Source: Syntrophobacteraceae bacterium
Lineage (GTDB): Bacteria; Desulfobacterota; Syntrophobacteria; Syntrophobacterales; Syntrophobacteraceae
Assembly: GCA_003566995.1 (NCBI GenBank)
Contig: PXBG01000074.1
Span: forward strand, 1-64,000
Length of the DNA stretch: 64,000 nt
Direction of reading: 5' to 3'
In this document: positions 15,582-24,244 of the stretch, piece after piece
How positions within the stretch are numbered: the stretch's first letter is position 1
Layout: every line of letters starts with the position of its first letter
Program-made: the position numbers and the translations under genes
Notes under the pieces: model-generated
What the model was told of the DNA's origin: nothing
The model's database searches: none
What the model saw: the letters and a program-made list of their open reading frames with translations, nothing else

Positions 15582-18470
15582 TCAAGGTTGTACGATGACG
15601 GCCGCCGCCAGTTTATAACAGAATCCCTCGAAAGGTTCACTGATGCTGAGAGTCAAAAAAGCTGCAGCCCCCTCCACGGGGTGGATTCCATATTCCTTTT
15701 CCAGGTGTACCCGCTCCACCCGGAAATCGGTGACCGGGAGAGAATAATCCGTTCCTCTATGCGTGAAGCGGGCCCGAACCTGCTTGAATCCCCTGGCGTT
15801 TTTCCCCACACTCATGGCCAGGTTTTCCACGCGCACCAGGAGCAGCGTGGGAAAATCCCCCTGGAGGACCCCCTCCATGGGCATGCGGTCGTTCAATCCC
15901 CCATGACTGTGGTGTCCATTGATCCATAAAGAATTCACATTGTCACACAGACCCTCCAGCCGGGACAACGGGAATTCTCCCTCACGGGTCCAGGATGCAC
16001 CGGAAATGAGCAGGTTTTCCTTCTGATAGTCGTGGGGAGGGGGGCCTATAACCGGAACGGTGATGACATCGAGGAGCCGAGGTTTTTCTCCATCCTCCAG
16101 GGTGATTTCCTGCGGTGAAAGGGCACCGGTGGGTTCAGAGCTCACGGGACGAACCCATGCTCCTGCAACGTTCCCGTTCCATTCCCGCCCGGCGATGCAA
16201 AGGCCCGAGTACTTACGGGAACTGGCCAGGAAGACAATCGTCCGGGTGGAGGGGAAAGGGGACTGTTCCTCCTCCCTTCCATTGCCTTCGCCTTTTTCTT
16301 TCAGAAGGGTGAGGTGATAGAGCCTGAGAATTCTCAAATCTTCCCAGGAGATCGATCCTTCAAGGGCTTCGAAAACGGGCCTGAGGAAATCGTTGCCGAG
16401 CTTTTCAAACTGAGCCAGCACCTTTTCCCTTTCCTCCGCGGCGAGACCCACCTCGGCGAGAACGGCGTCCTTTCTCAGGCAGTGACCTTCCTTGAGAAAC
16501 CGATGGAGGTGATCCAGGACGGTTCGCTTTTGGATGCCGAAGTCCCGAGCCAGGTCTTCAATGGAACCCCCGCTGTTGAAAGCTTCTCCAACGGCGGAGG
16601 ATCTTGTTCCCGACGATGGCTCGAAGCCGCCTGGCGGATAGGCGTTGCGACGCCTGTCTGTCTTCTGGATGGAATGTTCACGGCAGTATTCGATGATGAC
16701 AGGGAGGAAATGGGGTCCGTATTTTTCAAGTTTGGCCCGTCCGATTCCGTGTATGGCCCCCAGTTCTTCTTCCGTTTGAGGAAAATAAGTGGCCATTTCC
16801 ACCAGGGTCCGGTCGGAAAAGATCACATAGGGGGGGACATCGGCTTCATCAGCCAATTCTTTCCGCCTGGACCGAAGGCGCTCGAAGAGGTGCCGGTCAT
16901 AATCTCCCTGCGAATCCGGGGATGCTTCACCGTCCCCTTTCATTTTCACCTCCTCATCGACCCTTCCCCAAAAGGCCTCTTTTCCCCGAAGAACGTCCCA
17001 AGCCGCTTCCGTGAGGGCCAGACCCCCGAAATCGGGGTCCAGGCTCAGCAGGCCCTTGTGAACCAGCTGGCGGGCCAGTTGCTGCCATTGACTCCCGGAC
17101 AGTTCCCTGCCGATGCCGTAGGTGGACAGGCGATCGTGGCCCAACTGTGCGACCTTTGCCGCCGAGGAGCCACGCAGGACCTTGATGATGTGGTTCGCAC
17201 CGAATCGCTCCCCCGTGCGTTTGACACAGGAAAGGAACTTCTGGGCGGGCACGGTGAACTCCTGCAGGGGCTGTTCTTCTTCGGAGCAGATGTCGCACAT
17301 GCCGCACCGGAGCTGATCAGGGGTTTCGCCGAAATAATTCAAGAGGGGAATGCGCCGGCAGACTTCCGACTGGGCAAACTGCATCATGGCATGGAGCTGC
17401 ACATTGGCCGCGCGTCTCTCCTGTCCCTCCCTTTGCTGGATGAGCCGCCTCACCTTGTGGGCATCCCCCGGAGCGAAGAGCAGAAGACATTCGGCCCTCA
17501 AACCATCCCGCCCGGCCCGCCCGATTTCCTGGTAGTAGCTCTCCATATTTTTGGGCACGTCATGGTGAAGCACGAACCGGATGTTGGACTTGTCGATGCC
17601 CATGCCGAAAGCCACCGTGGCCACCATGACCTGCACCCGGTCCCGGAGGAAACGTTCCTGGTTCTGCTGGCGATCCTTTTCGGGCAATCCCGCATGGTAA
17701 GGGCAGACGGAAAACCCCTCTGCTTCCAGAGCGGCATGGAGCTTTTCCACCTGCACCCGGGTGAGGCAGTAGACGATTCCCTGGTCATGAGGAAACCGTT
17801 GGATGAATGCCCTGGTTTGCTCCATGGGGTTTTTCTTGGGAACGACCTGGAGAAAAAGGTTTTTCCGGTCGAAGCTGGAAACGAATTCGGCGGATTCGTC
17901 CAATTCCAGGGAAGCCCGAATGTCCCGGCGGACCCTCGGGGTCGCAGTGGCCGTGAGGGCGATGCACACGGCCCCGGGCATGCGGCGGCGAACCTCACCC
18001 AGCTGTCGATATTCCGGACGGAAATCGTGACCCCATTCAGAAATGCAATGGGCCTCATCAATGGCCAGGCAATCCATTGGAAGTGATTGGAGGAAGCTCA
18101 GCATCTGGGGCTTGAGCAGGGTTTCAGGGGCCGCATAAAGGAGCCGTGCCTTCCCGCTTTGAAGACCATCGAGTGCAGCCCGGTGCTCATGCACGGAAAG
18201 GGTGCTGTTCAGCTTCACCGCGGGGACACCCAACTGGGTCAGCTGATCCACCTGGTCTTTCATGAGGGAGATGAGGGGCGAGACGACCACGGTGATGCCC
18301 TGGAAAATGAGAGCAGGGATCTGGTAGCACAGTGATTTGCCCGCCCCTGTGGGCATCACGGCCAGCGTGTCCCGGCGGGACAGCACATGGCCGATGACCT
18401 GTTCCTGCAAAAAGATGAAGGATTCATAGCCGAAAACGGACCTGAGAAGTTTCCTTGCTTGCTCCATCAT
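15582..18470 (-). CDS. recQ: RecQ family ATP-dependent DNA helicase with an added C-terminal domain
   Basis: A 962-residue 3'-5' helicase, about 350 residues longer than ordinary RecQ. In order it has Walker A MPTGAGKSLCY near residue 40, IDEAHCISEWGHDFRPEY near 135, a helicase C lobe with VAFGMGIDKSNIR and YYQEIGRAGRDG, and the RQC zinc cluster (C near 370, CGMCDIC near 390). These are followed by a winged helix, an HRDC domain at about 525-590, and a helix-turn-helix unit at about 630-720. Residues about 745-962 form an extra domain with TIVFLASSRKYSG, WVRPVSSEPTG and LLDVITVPVIGPPP blocks. It resembles, from memory, the 'dual OB' domain reported in conflict-related proteins, and that assignment is tentative. 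It is the first gene of recQ-DUF488-DUF488. Confidence 0.92.
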   Translation of the reverse strand: MMEQARKLLRSVFGYESFIFLQEQVIGHVLSRRDTLAVMPTGAGKSLCYQIPALIFQGITVVVSPLISLMKDQVDQLTQLGVPAVKLNSTLSVHEHRAALDGLQSGKARLLYAAPETLLKPQMLSFLQSLPMDCLAIDEAHCISEWGHDFRPEYRQLGEVRRRMPGAVCIALTATATPRVRRDIRASLELDESAEFVSSFDRKNLFLQVVPKKNPMEQTRAFIQRFPHDQGIVYCLTRVQVEKLHAALEAEGFSVCPYHAGLPEKDRQQNQERFLRDRVQVMVATVAFGMGIDKSNIRFVLHHDVPKNMESYYQEIGRAGRDGLRAECLLLFAPGDAHKVRRLIQQREGQERRAANVQLHAMMQFAQSEVCRRIPLLNYFGETPDQLRCGMCDICSEEEQPLQEFTVPAQKFLSCVKRTGERFGANHIIKVLRGSSAAKVAQLGHDRLSTYGIGRELSGSQWQQLARQLVHKGLLSLDPDFGGLALTEAAWDVLRGKEAFWGRVDEEVKMKGDGEASPDSQGDYDRHLFERLRSRRKELADEADVPPYVIFSDRTLVEMATYFPQTEEELGAIHGIGRAKLEKYGPHFLPVIIEYCREHSIQKTDRRRNAYPPGGFEPSSGTRSSAVGEAFNSGGSIEDLARDFGIQKRTVLDHLHRFLKEGHCLRKDAVLAEVGLAAEEREKVLAQFEKLGNDFLRPVFEALEGSISWEDLRILRLYHLTLLKEKGEGNGREEEQSPFPSTRTIVFLASSRKYSGLCIAGREWNGNVAGAWVRPVSSEPTGALSPQEITLEDGEKPRLLDVITVPVIGPPPHDYQKENLLISGASWTREGEFPLSRLEGLCDNVNSLWINGHHSHGGLNDRMPMEGVLQGDFPTLLLVRVENLAMSVGKNARGFKQVRARFTHRGTDYSLPVTDFRVERVHLEKEYGIHPVEGAAAFLTLSISEPFEGFCYKLAAAVIVQP

Positions 18471-18660
18471 GACCCTTACTGTGAAATGAACGAATGGATT
18501 CTGATTTTATACCCTTCGCCCGCCTGAGGATAAAGCCGGGCTTCAAGGTCTTCGACCTGGGCGGAAACAGGAAGAGGCTGTTTCCATGCATGAATATCGG
18601 CAGCTTCCCGGGGGGACTCAAATGGGAGTTCAGCAATACGGGTGCCGGGAGCATCCATGC

Positions 18661-18711
18661 CTCCATGGGGTCTCCATGGGGTCGGACCAAGCTCCATGGG
18701 GTCGGACCAAG
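18661..18711 (+). repeat. 2.5 tandem copies of a 20-base direct repeat
   Basis: The unit CTCCATGGGGTCGGACCAAG occurs exactly twice (18672-18691 and 18692-18711), preceded by a half copy CTCCATGGGG (18661-18670). Each unit contains the palindrome CCATGG. It lies about 200 bases upstream of the recQ start on the recQ side and could be an operator or a replication-slippage product. Confidence 0.7.
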
Positions 18712-19059
18712 TCAACATCTTGAGATTCCATAGAAAAATTCCCCAAAAAAGGCAGTATTTGCTCCCATGGCTCCATTTTCGGGGTCAAAAAGGGTTCCAT
18801 AATGTGCGCAGACGGACTCACCCCCTTCAATGAGGCTTCGCCCTATCTTCCACTTCCAAGTTTTCCCCAGCTTTCCCAACGACCGGTCCCCTTCCGACGG
18901 CGTGATGCTGCATCCAAGCATCGCTTCTTTGGCGTTCTTCCGTGAGCAGTGCCCCTCCGATCCACTCCCCATGCCGTCCGTGGAACGTAGGTCGCCGGCT
19001 CGGAGCCAATGGTGGCCCCTCGGGCAAGTCATTGTAAAATGGTTCTCATGAATTTCCCA

Positions 19060-19088
19060 TTGACTTTCACCCCATGTTCACCTATTGT
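19060..19088 (+). promoter_or_regulatory. predicted sigma70 promoter of the lexA operon
   Basis: TTGACT at 19060-19065 and TATTGT at 19083-19088 are separated by exactly 17 bases, 52 bases before the first gene of the operon. I did not find an obvious LexA box of a known type overlapping it. SOS boxes in this lineage vary, so this does not exclude autoregulation. Confidence 0.5.
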
Positions 19089-19140
19089 GTCTCCATGGTC
19101 AGAGCAGAAAAGACAAACCCTTTTGCACAAGGAGAGTCCC

Positions 19141-19386
19141 ATGAAACCAGGAAGAATCCGCAGGGGTGGAGTTGAAACCAAGGACCTTCAGGTGCTGACC
19201 GATCATCACCTTGATGGCCTGGCCCAAACATTTCAGAAAAAGAGAATACGGGCGCTTCTGCGCATCTCGTTCCGGGAATACATGAACGACGCGGAGCGAT
19301 ATGATCAAATGGCAGAGGCACTGCATGCAGGTGCCGGCCTGCAGCGCATGGAGGGAAATGTGGGATTCCAACTGGTGGCGGTATAG
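19141..19386 (+). CDS. small hypothetical protein upstream of lexA
   Basis: An 81-residue basic helical protein starting at ATG 19141, which is preceded by a strong AAGGAGAG site four to five bases upstream. It contains the segments VLTDHHLDGLAQTFQKKRIR and RISFREYMNDAERYDQMA, with no membrane segment and no Cys motif. It ends 28 bases before the lexA start and has the only clear promoter of the pair, so it is the first gene of the operon and, if lexA is autoregulated, would be SOS-controlled. I do not recognise a family. Confidence 0.6.
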   Translation: MKPGRIRRGGVETKDLQVLTDHHLDGLAQTFQKKRIRALLRISFREYMNDAERYDQMAEALHAGAGLQRMEGNVGFQLVAV

Positions 19387-19414
19387 AAAACAGAGGAAAA
19401 GAGGGAGGCGCATT

Positions 19415-20014
19415 GTGGGACTGACACCGGCACAGAAACGAGTTTATGACTTTGTGCAGGCATATACCGGGCGAAACGGATACTCCCCAACCTATGAAGA
19501 AATTCGCCGGCACCTTGGATTCAACTCCCTCAACGCCGTCTACAAACATTTGAAGGGAATAGAAGAGCGAGGATACCTGAAAAGCCTTCCCAACAACCGG
19601 AAGCGTTCGCTGGACCTGACCCCCCTGCACGCTTCCTCTGCCTCCATTCCTCTTCTGGGAACCGTAGCAGCGGGACACCCCATCGAAGCCGTGGAAGTTC
19701 CCGATTCCATCGACGTGCCCGAGAGCTTCCTGGGAAACGGCCAGAATTTCGCCCTCAAAGTCCGCGGAGATTCCATGGTCGAGGAGGGCATTCGTGAAGG
19801 AGATGTGCTCATTGTGTGCAAGAGAAATCACGCGGAAAACGGGCAGACCGTCGTGGCCCTCATAGACGGTGAAGCGACGGTCAAGAAATTCTATGTGTCT
19901 GCAAACGAGGTTGAACTGCGGCCTGCCAACAGCCAGATGGAATCCATTCGATTGCCGGCCGGTGAGGTCGAAATCGTGGGAGTCGCCGTGGGACTTCTTC
20001 GGCACTATCGCTGA
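19415..20014 (+). CDS. lexA: LexA repressor
   Basis: A 199-residue SOS repressor. The N-terminal winged helix begins GLTPAQKRVYDFVQAYTG and includes YSPTYEEIRRHLGFNSLNAV as recognition region. The latent protease has the Ala-Gly cleavage site at 86-87 (GTVAAGHPI), the nucleophile Ser120 (VRGDSMVEEG) and Lys157 (EATVKKFY). The start is GTG 19415 with a GGGAGG site about eight bases upstream. The longer open frame reads through the preceding small gene and has no family match. It is co-oriented with the 81-residue protein 28 bases upstream. When RecA filaments form, the protein should self-cleave and release SOS genes. Confidence 0.96.
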   Translation: MGLTPAQKRVYDFVQAYTGRNGYSPTYEEIRRHLGFNSLNAVYKHLKGIEERGYLKSLPNNRKRSLDLTPLHASSASIPLLGTVAAGHPIEAVEVPDSIDVPESFLGNGQNFALKVRGDSMVEEGIREGDVLIVCKRNHAENGQTVVALIDGEATVKKFYVSANEVELRPANSQMESIRLPAGEVEIVGVAVGLLRHYR

Positions 20015-20321
20015 CGCACTCAGGTTTTTTCAGCACTGTTCCGGCGCACCGGAACCCATTCCTTCCGCCACCCGTGAAGCCATCTTTTTACCCGGCCTAT
20101 CTTCGGGTTCAAAAAACTCCTTTCATCCTCTTTCTCCTTTCTAAAGATAGACTTCCGGCCTTTTCTTCCTGTATGTTGCAAAACCCTCTGTCACGGTTCA
20201 ATCAATGGGCATTGCGGATGACCGGTTGCGGGAATTTTTCCATGGCGATCCCGTGAGAAACCCATTTTTTTGTGCAACCCCATAAAGTGGCTGAACTTGG
20301 CCCTTCGCCGAGGAGATGAAG
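20015..20321. other. intergenic region after lexA
   Basis: A gap of 307 bases with one inverted repeat at 20038-20055, which may end the lexA transcript. No gene or strong promoter was recognised. The following gene needs its own promoter here. Confidence 0.45.
20038..20055. terminator. perfect inverted repeat after lexA, possible terminator
   Basis: GTTCCGG and CCGGAAC flank a four-base loop (CGCA), 24 bases after the lexA stop. No T tract follows on the plus strand, so an intrinsic terminator is only a possibility. A protein-binding palindrome is the alternative. Confidence 0.35.
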
Positions 20322-21452
20322 ATGATCCATGACCTGATGCGGGAAGGAAAGAACCTGGGCCCTGTTCCACAGGAAGCCGCCCTGGAATATGAGGCAAAAA
20401 GCCCGCAGATGACCAGGGATGTTGACCAGCAACTGGCACTCCACCCTGCCATCACGGAACTCATCGGGCACAACCCCTTTGCCGTCATGCATGAAAATCA
20501 CAGAAATCATGCCGCTTTCATGGCCAGCGTTTTCAAGCTCAACACCCTTGAACTGCTCGCACCGACTCTCGTTTGGGTTTACAGGTCTTACCATTCAAGA
20601 GGCTTTGCCCACGACTATTTTCTTGTTGAATTGCAGGCATGGCAATCAGCTCTGGACAAACACCTCTCCCCTGACGCTGCGGAGCCCCTTGGAAACATCT
20701 ACCGCTGGATGGTCTCCAAACATGAAACAATGATCCGCCTTTCAAAAGAAAGAGACGCTCAAAGCTCGCCGTCTCACCACCCCGAGTGGCAAAACGCCAG
20801 AAACACCTTCCTGTCAGCCCTTCTTCAGGGAGATTCCCGGGAATCCCTGCAAATGGGCATGAAATTTGCTCACAAGCCAAGCGATGTGGAGAACTTTTAC
20901 CTGCAGGTGGTCGAGCCCTGCATGTACACCATTGGATCCCTGTGGGAGAAGGGAGAAATTTCCGTTGCTCAGGAGCACCTTGCAACTGCCCTCGTTTCGC
21001 GCATCATGGCTGTGATGAGTCCTCAAATGGAACTGGTCCGGGAACCCATGGGCAAGGCTGTCGTCACCGCTTCTCCCAACGAACATCACGAACTGGGCGC
21101 ATGGATGGTTGCCGATCTGCTCCGCATGGACGGCTGGCAAGTGGATTACCTGGGAGCGAATACTCCTTCTGCGGACCTGCTGGAATTCATCTCCGCCGAA
21201 AAACCATTTCTGGTGTGTATTTCCGTCGCCATGCCCTTCAACCTGGAAAAAACCCGGCAACTGGTGACGGGCATCAGGGAAGCCCCCCGCCTGAAAGACA
21301 CCATGCTCATGGTCGGGGGCAGTTTCTTTCGATCTTTCAAAGACATGTGGCGAGCAACCGGAGCCGATGGCTGGGCTCCCGATGCGAAATCGAGCGTCAA
21401 ACTGGCCCGGGAGTGGCGGGCCGGAAGAGACAGGCAACACAAGAGAATGTAG
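20322..21452 (+). CDS. cobalamin (B12)-binding sensor protein, CarH/photoreceptor-like without DNA-binding domain
   Basis: A 376-residue cytoplasmic protein. Residues about 35-130 are a helical domain of unknown type (VYRSYHSRGFAHDYFLVEL). Next comes a helical B12 cap with W208 and Glu218-His219 (LWEKGEISVAQEH), the W-x9-EH motif of adenosylcobalamin photoreceptors. The Rossmann B12 domain follows, with E254-x-H256-x-x-G (NEHHELG), the lower-ligand motif, then VDYLGANTPSADLLE and LMVGGSFF. The MerR-type DNA-binding domain of CarH is absent. ATG 20322 is chosen over 20316 because GAGGAG abuts the earlier ATG but sits six bases before this one. The next gene, 17 bases on, is a MEDS-GGDEF protein, so the output is probably cyclic di-GMP signalling. 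Confidence 0.82.
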   Translation: MIHDLMREGKNLGPVPQEAALEYEAKSPQMTRDVDQQLALHPAITELIGHNPFAVMHENHRNHAAFMASVFKLNTLELLAPTLVWVYRSYHSRGFAHDYFLVELQAWQSALDKHLSPDAAEPLGNIYRWMVSKHETMIRLSKERDAQSSPSHHPEWQNARNTFLSALLQGDSRESLQMGMKFAHKPSDVENFYLQVVEPCMYTIGSLWEKGEISVAQEHLATALVSRIMAVMSPQMELVREPMGKAVVTASPNEHHELGAWMVADLLRMDGWQVDYLGANTPSADLLEFISAEKPFLVCISVAMPFNLEKTRQLVTGIREAPRLKDTMLMVGGSFFRSFKDMWRATGADGWAPDAKSSVKLAREWRAGRDRQHKRM

Positions 21453-21469
21453 TGGGAAGGATTTCTACC

Positions 21470-23143
21470 ATGCAAGCAGCAAGAGGGCCACATGTGCACA
21501 CGGGTTTTCAGGCCATCGCACGTGAAATCTTCCTTTACCGCAGGGAAGGCGAATACCGACTGGCACTCACGGCTTTCGTTCGCCAGGGCTTGGAAAGAAA
21601 CGAGAAAGTGATCTGCATCACTCACCCAAACTATCCCCGTGATGCCGTGATTCAAGACCTCTGTGGGGGGGGACTGCTCCCCATGCCTCATGTGGAAAAA
21701 GGCCAATTGAGCTTTTTCCCCGCGCACAATGCACTTCCTTCTCGTGGCTCCTTGCTTTCAGAGGCCATGATCGCTTTCTTCACACAAGAAACGGGAAAGG
21801 CTTTGGAGGAGGGTTATGGAGGGCTGAGAATCATGGGTGAACCGGAGTGGGCCGTGCAGAAACCTTCCAGCTCCCCCCGGCTCACCCAATATTTGAGCAG
21901 GCTGAGAGATTTTCTCACAAAAAATCCATGCGTCACCGTGACCTCCTACAGCCGCCCCAACCTCCTTGAACACCTGAATTCCACCCCTTCGCAAGATGGT
22001 GACCGCTCGGAACCAGAAGACACCGTTCCTGAAACTCCCGCTCATTCCCATGCAAAGAAAAATGGCCTTCTCTCCTTTCCCCACCAGGCATGGAACGGCC
22101 TCATGCCTGAGAAGCACCTCCATATGCCCACTGAAAAGAAAGCCTCACCACACGGAAAATCAAAAGAAGAAAACCGGTCTGCCTTCCCCCACCCAAACCA
22201 TTGGGAAGCTTTAGCCCACTATCTTCAGGAACTCGCCTCCATCGCCTTTTTGATCACCGATCCGGACCGGAACATTCTGCATTGCAACCGGGGGGCTCTG
22301 AATCTGCTTGCTTTGGAAGAAATCCCTTCGGGACGGCATATTGAGGAGTTCCTCATGGAAGAAAACCACCCTGCGGTTGCATTCCTTGCCCCTCATGTCT
22401 ACCGGGAAACCCGCCTGAACTTCACGACGGACTCATCCATGATCCACAGCCTTTCGGCCTTCATTTTCAACACGGGAAGTCATCTGGTTTTTTTCTGTGA
22501 AAAACCCATGCCCGTCGGAGGTGAGATCATCGAAAAGCTTTCCGCATTGAACATGGAAGTCACCTCCATGGCCCGGGAACTTCAGCGCAAGAACAGAGAG
22601 TTGGAAAAGGCCAATGCCACCATAACGCAGCTCATGAACACGGACCCCCTCACGGGCATCGCCAACAGAAGATTTTTCATGGAAAACCTGACCAGAGCCC
22701 TCTCCCTTTCCGCACGGCACGGCACATCCCTCTCGGTGGTGATGGCCGACCTGGATCACTTCAAAAAGATCAACGACACTTGGGGGCACAACACGGGAGA
22801 CGAGGTGCTCAAGGCCTTCGGGGAAATCCTGCAGAAGGCCTCACGCCGGGAAGATCTTCCCGCCCGCCTGGGAGGAGAGGAATTCATGGTGATCCTTCCC
22901 CACACCAGTTCCCGGGAAGCTGCTGCATTTGCAGAGAGAGTGAGACAAAAGCTGGAAGAATCAACTTTTGGAATCCACGACCTTCGCGTCACGGGAAGTT
23001 TCGGCGTCGCTGAGCTCTTGCCACAGGAAACACCGGAAAACCTGCTCAAAAGAGCCGACCAAGCCCTCTATTCCGCCAAAGAAGGGGGAAGAAACCGGGT
23101 GGTTGAGGAGGCCCCTCCCCAACCCATTTCAACAGGCGGCTGA
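21470..23143 (+). CDS. MEDS-PAS-GGDEF diguanylate cyclase
   Basis: A 557-residue signalling protein. Residues about 10-165 match the MEDS (methanogen/methylotroph DcmR sensory) domain: FLYRREGEYRLALTAFVRQGL, LSFFPAHNALPSRGSLLSE and GGLRIMGEPEWAVQ. A polar linker, a PAS-like domain (about 250-350, FLITDPDRNILHCN), a short coiled coil (EVTSMARELQRKNRELEKAN) and a GGDEF domain follow. The active site reads GGEEF near residue 468, with an RxxD inhibitory site (RRED) five residues before it, so it should make cyclic di-GMP and be product-inhibited. The start is ATG 21470 with GGGAAGG upstream. The longer frame overlaps the B12 protein and is not coding. It is probably co-transcribed with the B12 sensor. 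Confidence 0.85.
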   Translation: MQAARGPHVHTGFQAIAREIFLYRREGEYRLALTAFVRQGLERNEKVICITHPNYPRDAVIQDLCGGGLLPMPHVEKGQLSFFPAHNALPSRGSLLSEAMIAFFTQETGKALEEGYGGLRIMGEPEWAVQKPSSSPRLTQYLSRLRDFLTKNPCVTVTSYSRPNLLEHLNSTPSQDGDRSEPEDTVPETPAHSHAKKNGLLSFPHQAWNGLMPEKHLHMPTEKKASPHGKSKEENRSAFPHPNHWEALAHYLQELASIAFLITDPDRNILHCNRGALNLLALEEIPSGRHIEEFLMEENHPAVAFLAPHVYRETRLNFTTDSSMIHSLSAFIFNTGSHLVFFCEKPMPVGGEIIEKLSALNMEVTSMARELQRKNRELEKANATITQLMNTDPLTGIANRRFFMENLTRALSLSARHGTSLSVVMADLDHFKKINDTWGHNTGDEVLKAFGEILQKASRREDLPARLGGEEFMVILPHTSSREAAAFAERVRQKLEESTFGIHDLRVTGSFGVAELLPQETPENLLKRADQALYSAKEGGRNRVVEEAPPQPISTGG

Positions 23144-23157
23144 AGAGTACGGCAATC

Positions 23158-23706
23158 ATGAGTCCAAAAGGGGGCAACATCACACTCATTGGAATGCCGG
23201 GCAGCGGAAAAAGCACTCTGGGCCGTATGCTCGCTGCCGCTCTGGCTCATGGATTTGTGGACGGCGACGACCTCCTTCGAGGCAAAGGGAGGAGCCTGCA
23301 GGACATTCTCGACCAGGAAGGGGAGGAAGGGTTTCTTGCCCTGGAAAACCAGGAGCTGCAGGCCATTGAGGGGGAAAACATGGTCATTGCTCCCGGAGGG
23401 AGCTGCGTCCTCTCCCGCGGAGCCATGGAACACCTGAGGCGCATTTCCCTGGTGGTGTTTTTGGACGTTCCCCTTGAAGTGCTACAAAGGCGGTTGAAGG
23501 ATGCCCTTTCTAGAGGCATCGTCGGCTTTCAAGGCCATTCCCTGGAAGAACTGAACGCGATGCGCAGGCCTCTCTATGTGCGCTACGCGCACGTAACCGT
23601 TTCCTTTCCCTGCAGGAATCTCAGTGGGGAAGAAGCCTTCCAAGTGCTGATGCGGCACCTTCAGGGCCACGCGGCACCACTTTCCACTGCCGATCCTCCC
23701 CTCTGA
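23158..23706 (+). CDS. aroK: shikimate kinase
   Basis: A 182-residue P-loop kinase, the fifth step of the shikimate pathway: ATP-dependent phosphorylation of shikimate at the 3-hydroxyl. It has Walker A GMPGSGKSTLGR at about residue 12, the shikimate-binding DGDD at about 36, EEGFLALE, the IAPGGSCV segment (GGG box, here Gly-Gly-Ser) and a C-terminal lid with RRPLYVRYA. Length is normal for AroK. It begins 14 bases after the GGDEF gene, so it may be the last gene of the B12/MEDS operon, although the ribosome binding site is weak. Another small kinase of the same fold cannot be fully excluded. Confidence 0.85.
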   Translation: MSPKGGNITLIGMPGSGKSTLGRMLAAALAHGFVDGDDLLRGKGRSLQDILDQEGEEGFLALENQELQAIEGENMVIAPGGSCVLSRGAMEHLRRISLVVFLDVPLEVLQRRLKDALSRGIVGFQGHSLEELNAMRRPLYVRYAHVTVSFPCRNLSGEEAFQVLMRHLQGHAAPLSTADPPL

Positions 23707-24244
23707 AACATAAAGGCGGGATCTTGAAATACAACTTCCTGGAATACTTCCAACCTCAACCATTGCCACTCCATGTGCGCTGTGACGCTTTGTCTGATCC
23801 TGATCCTTGAACAACCGGCCTTTCAAGGGGCGGGCTTTGGCAGAACCGTCGCGGCTTCAGGAATGCCATTCGAGCTGCCCTTTTTCTTTTGAGATAAAAA
23901 GCGATCAGTGGTATTGTCTTTTCAATTGGCGATTCGCTTAAGACCTCACACAATTCAGAGGGTTTTCGTGGTTTTCTGAAGGTCTGCCCTGCAAAGTGTT
24001 CCAGAAAAGAACCCATTTAGCTGAAATCACGCAACAAAAATTTTTCACTCCCGAAACCTCAGGCCAAAAAGCTTCTCTCGATCAAAAACCTCAGCTCGAC
24101 CCCTATCTCTCAGCCAATCTCTCGTTCCTTTTGCCCATCGCTGCCCCCGGGGAAAACGAGGAGAGGAACTGACACAGCAGCATGAGATGATTCAAGCATT
24201 TTCCTAACCTTCTTTGGCATGAACTGCAAGAAAAGGAGCTTTCC
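23707..24244. other. intergenic region before the cytochrome genes
   Basis: A gap of 538 bases. An imperfect hairpin (CCTTGAA at 23805-23811, TTCAAGG at 23822-23828) might end the upstream transcript. No gene, tRNA or strong promoter was recognised. The last 60 bases include the AAGGAG site of the next gene. Confidence 0.45.

Larger units (their letters stand above)
18471..19140. other. intergenic region with tandem repeat and lexA-side promoter
   Basis: A stretch of 670 bases between divergent recQ and the lexA operon. It contains 2.5 tandem copies of a 20-base unit (18661-18711) and a good sigma70-type promoter at 19060-19088. Open frames at 18712-19032 on the minus strand show no family features and no ribosome binding site. 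I see nothing else I can support. Confidence 0.5.

Noticed and set aside
18712..19032. Minus-strand frames between recQ and lexA (possible transposase remnant)
   Set aside because: No recognisable transposase motif, no ribosome site and no inverted repeats. Left as intergenic.
20786..21469. N-terminal extension of the MEDS-GGDEF frame
   Set aside because: It overlaps the B12 protein in another frame, and a ribosome site and the MEDS domain both begin at 21470.
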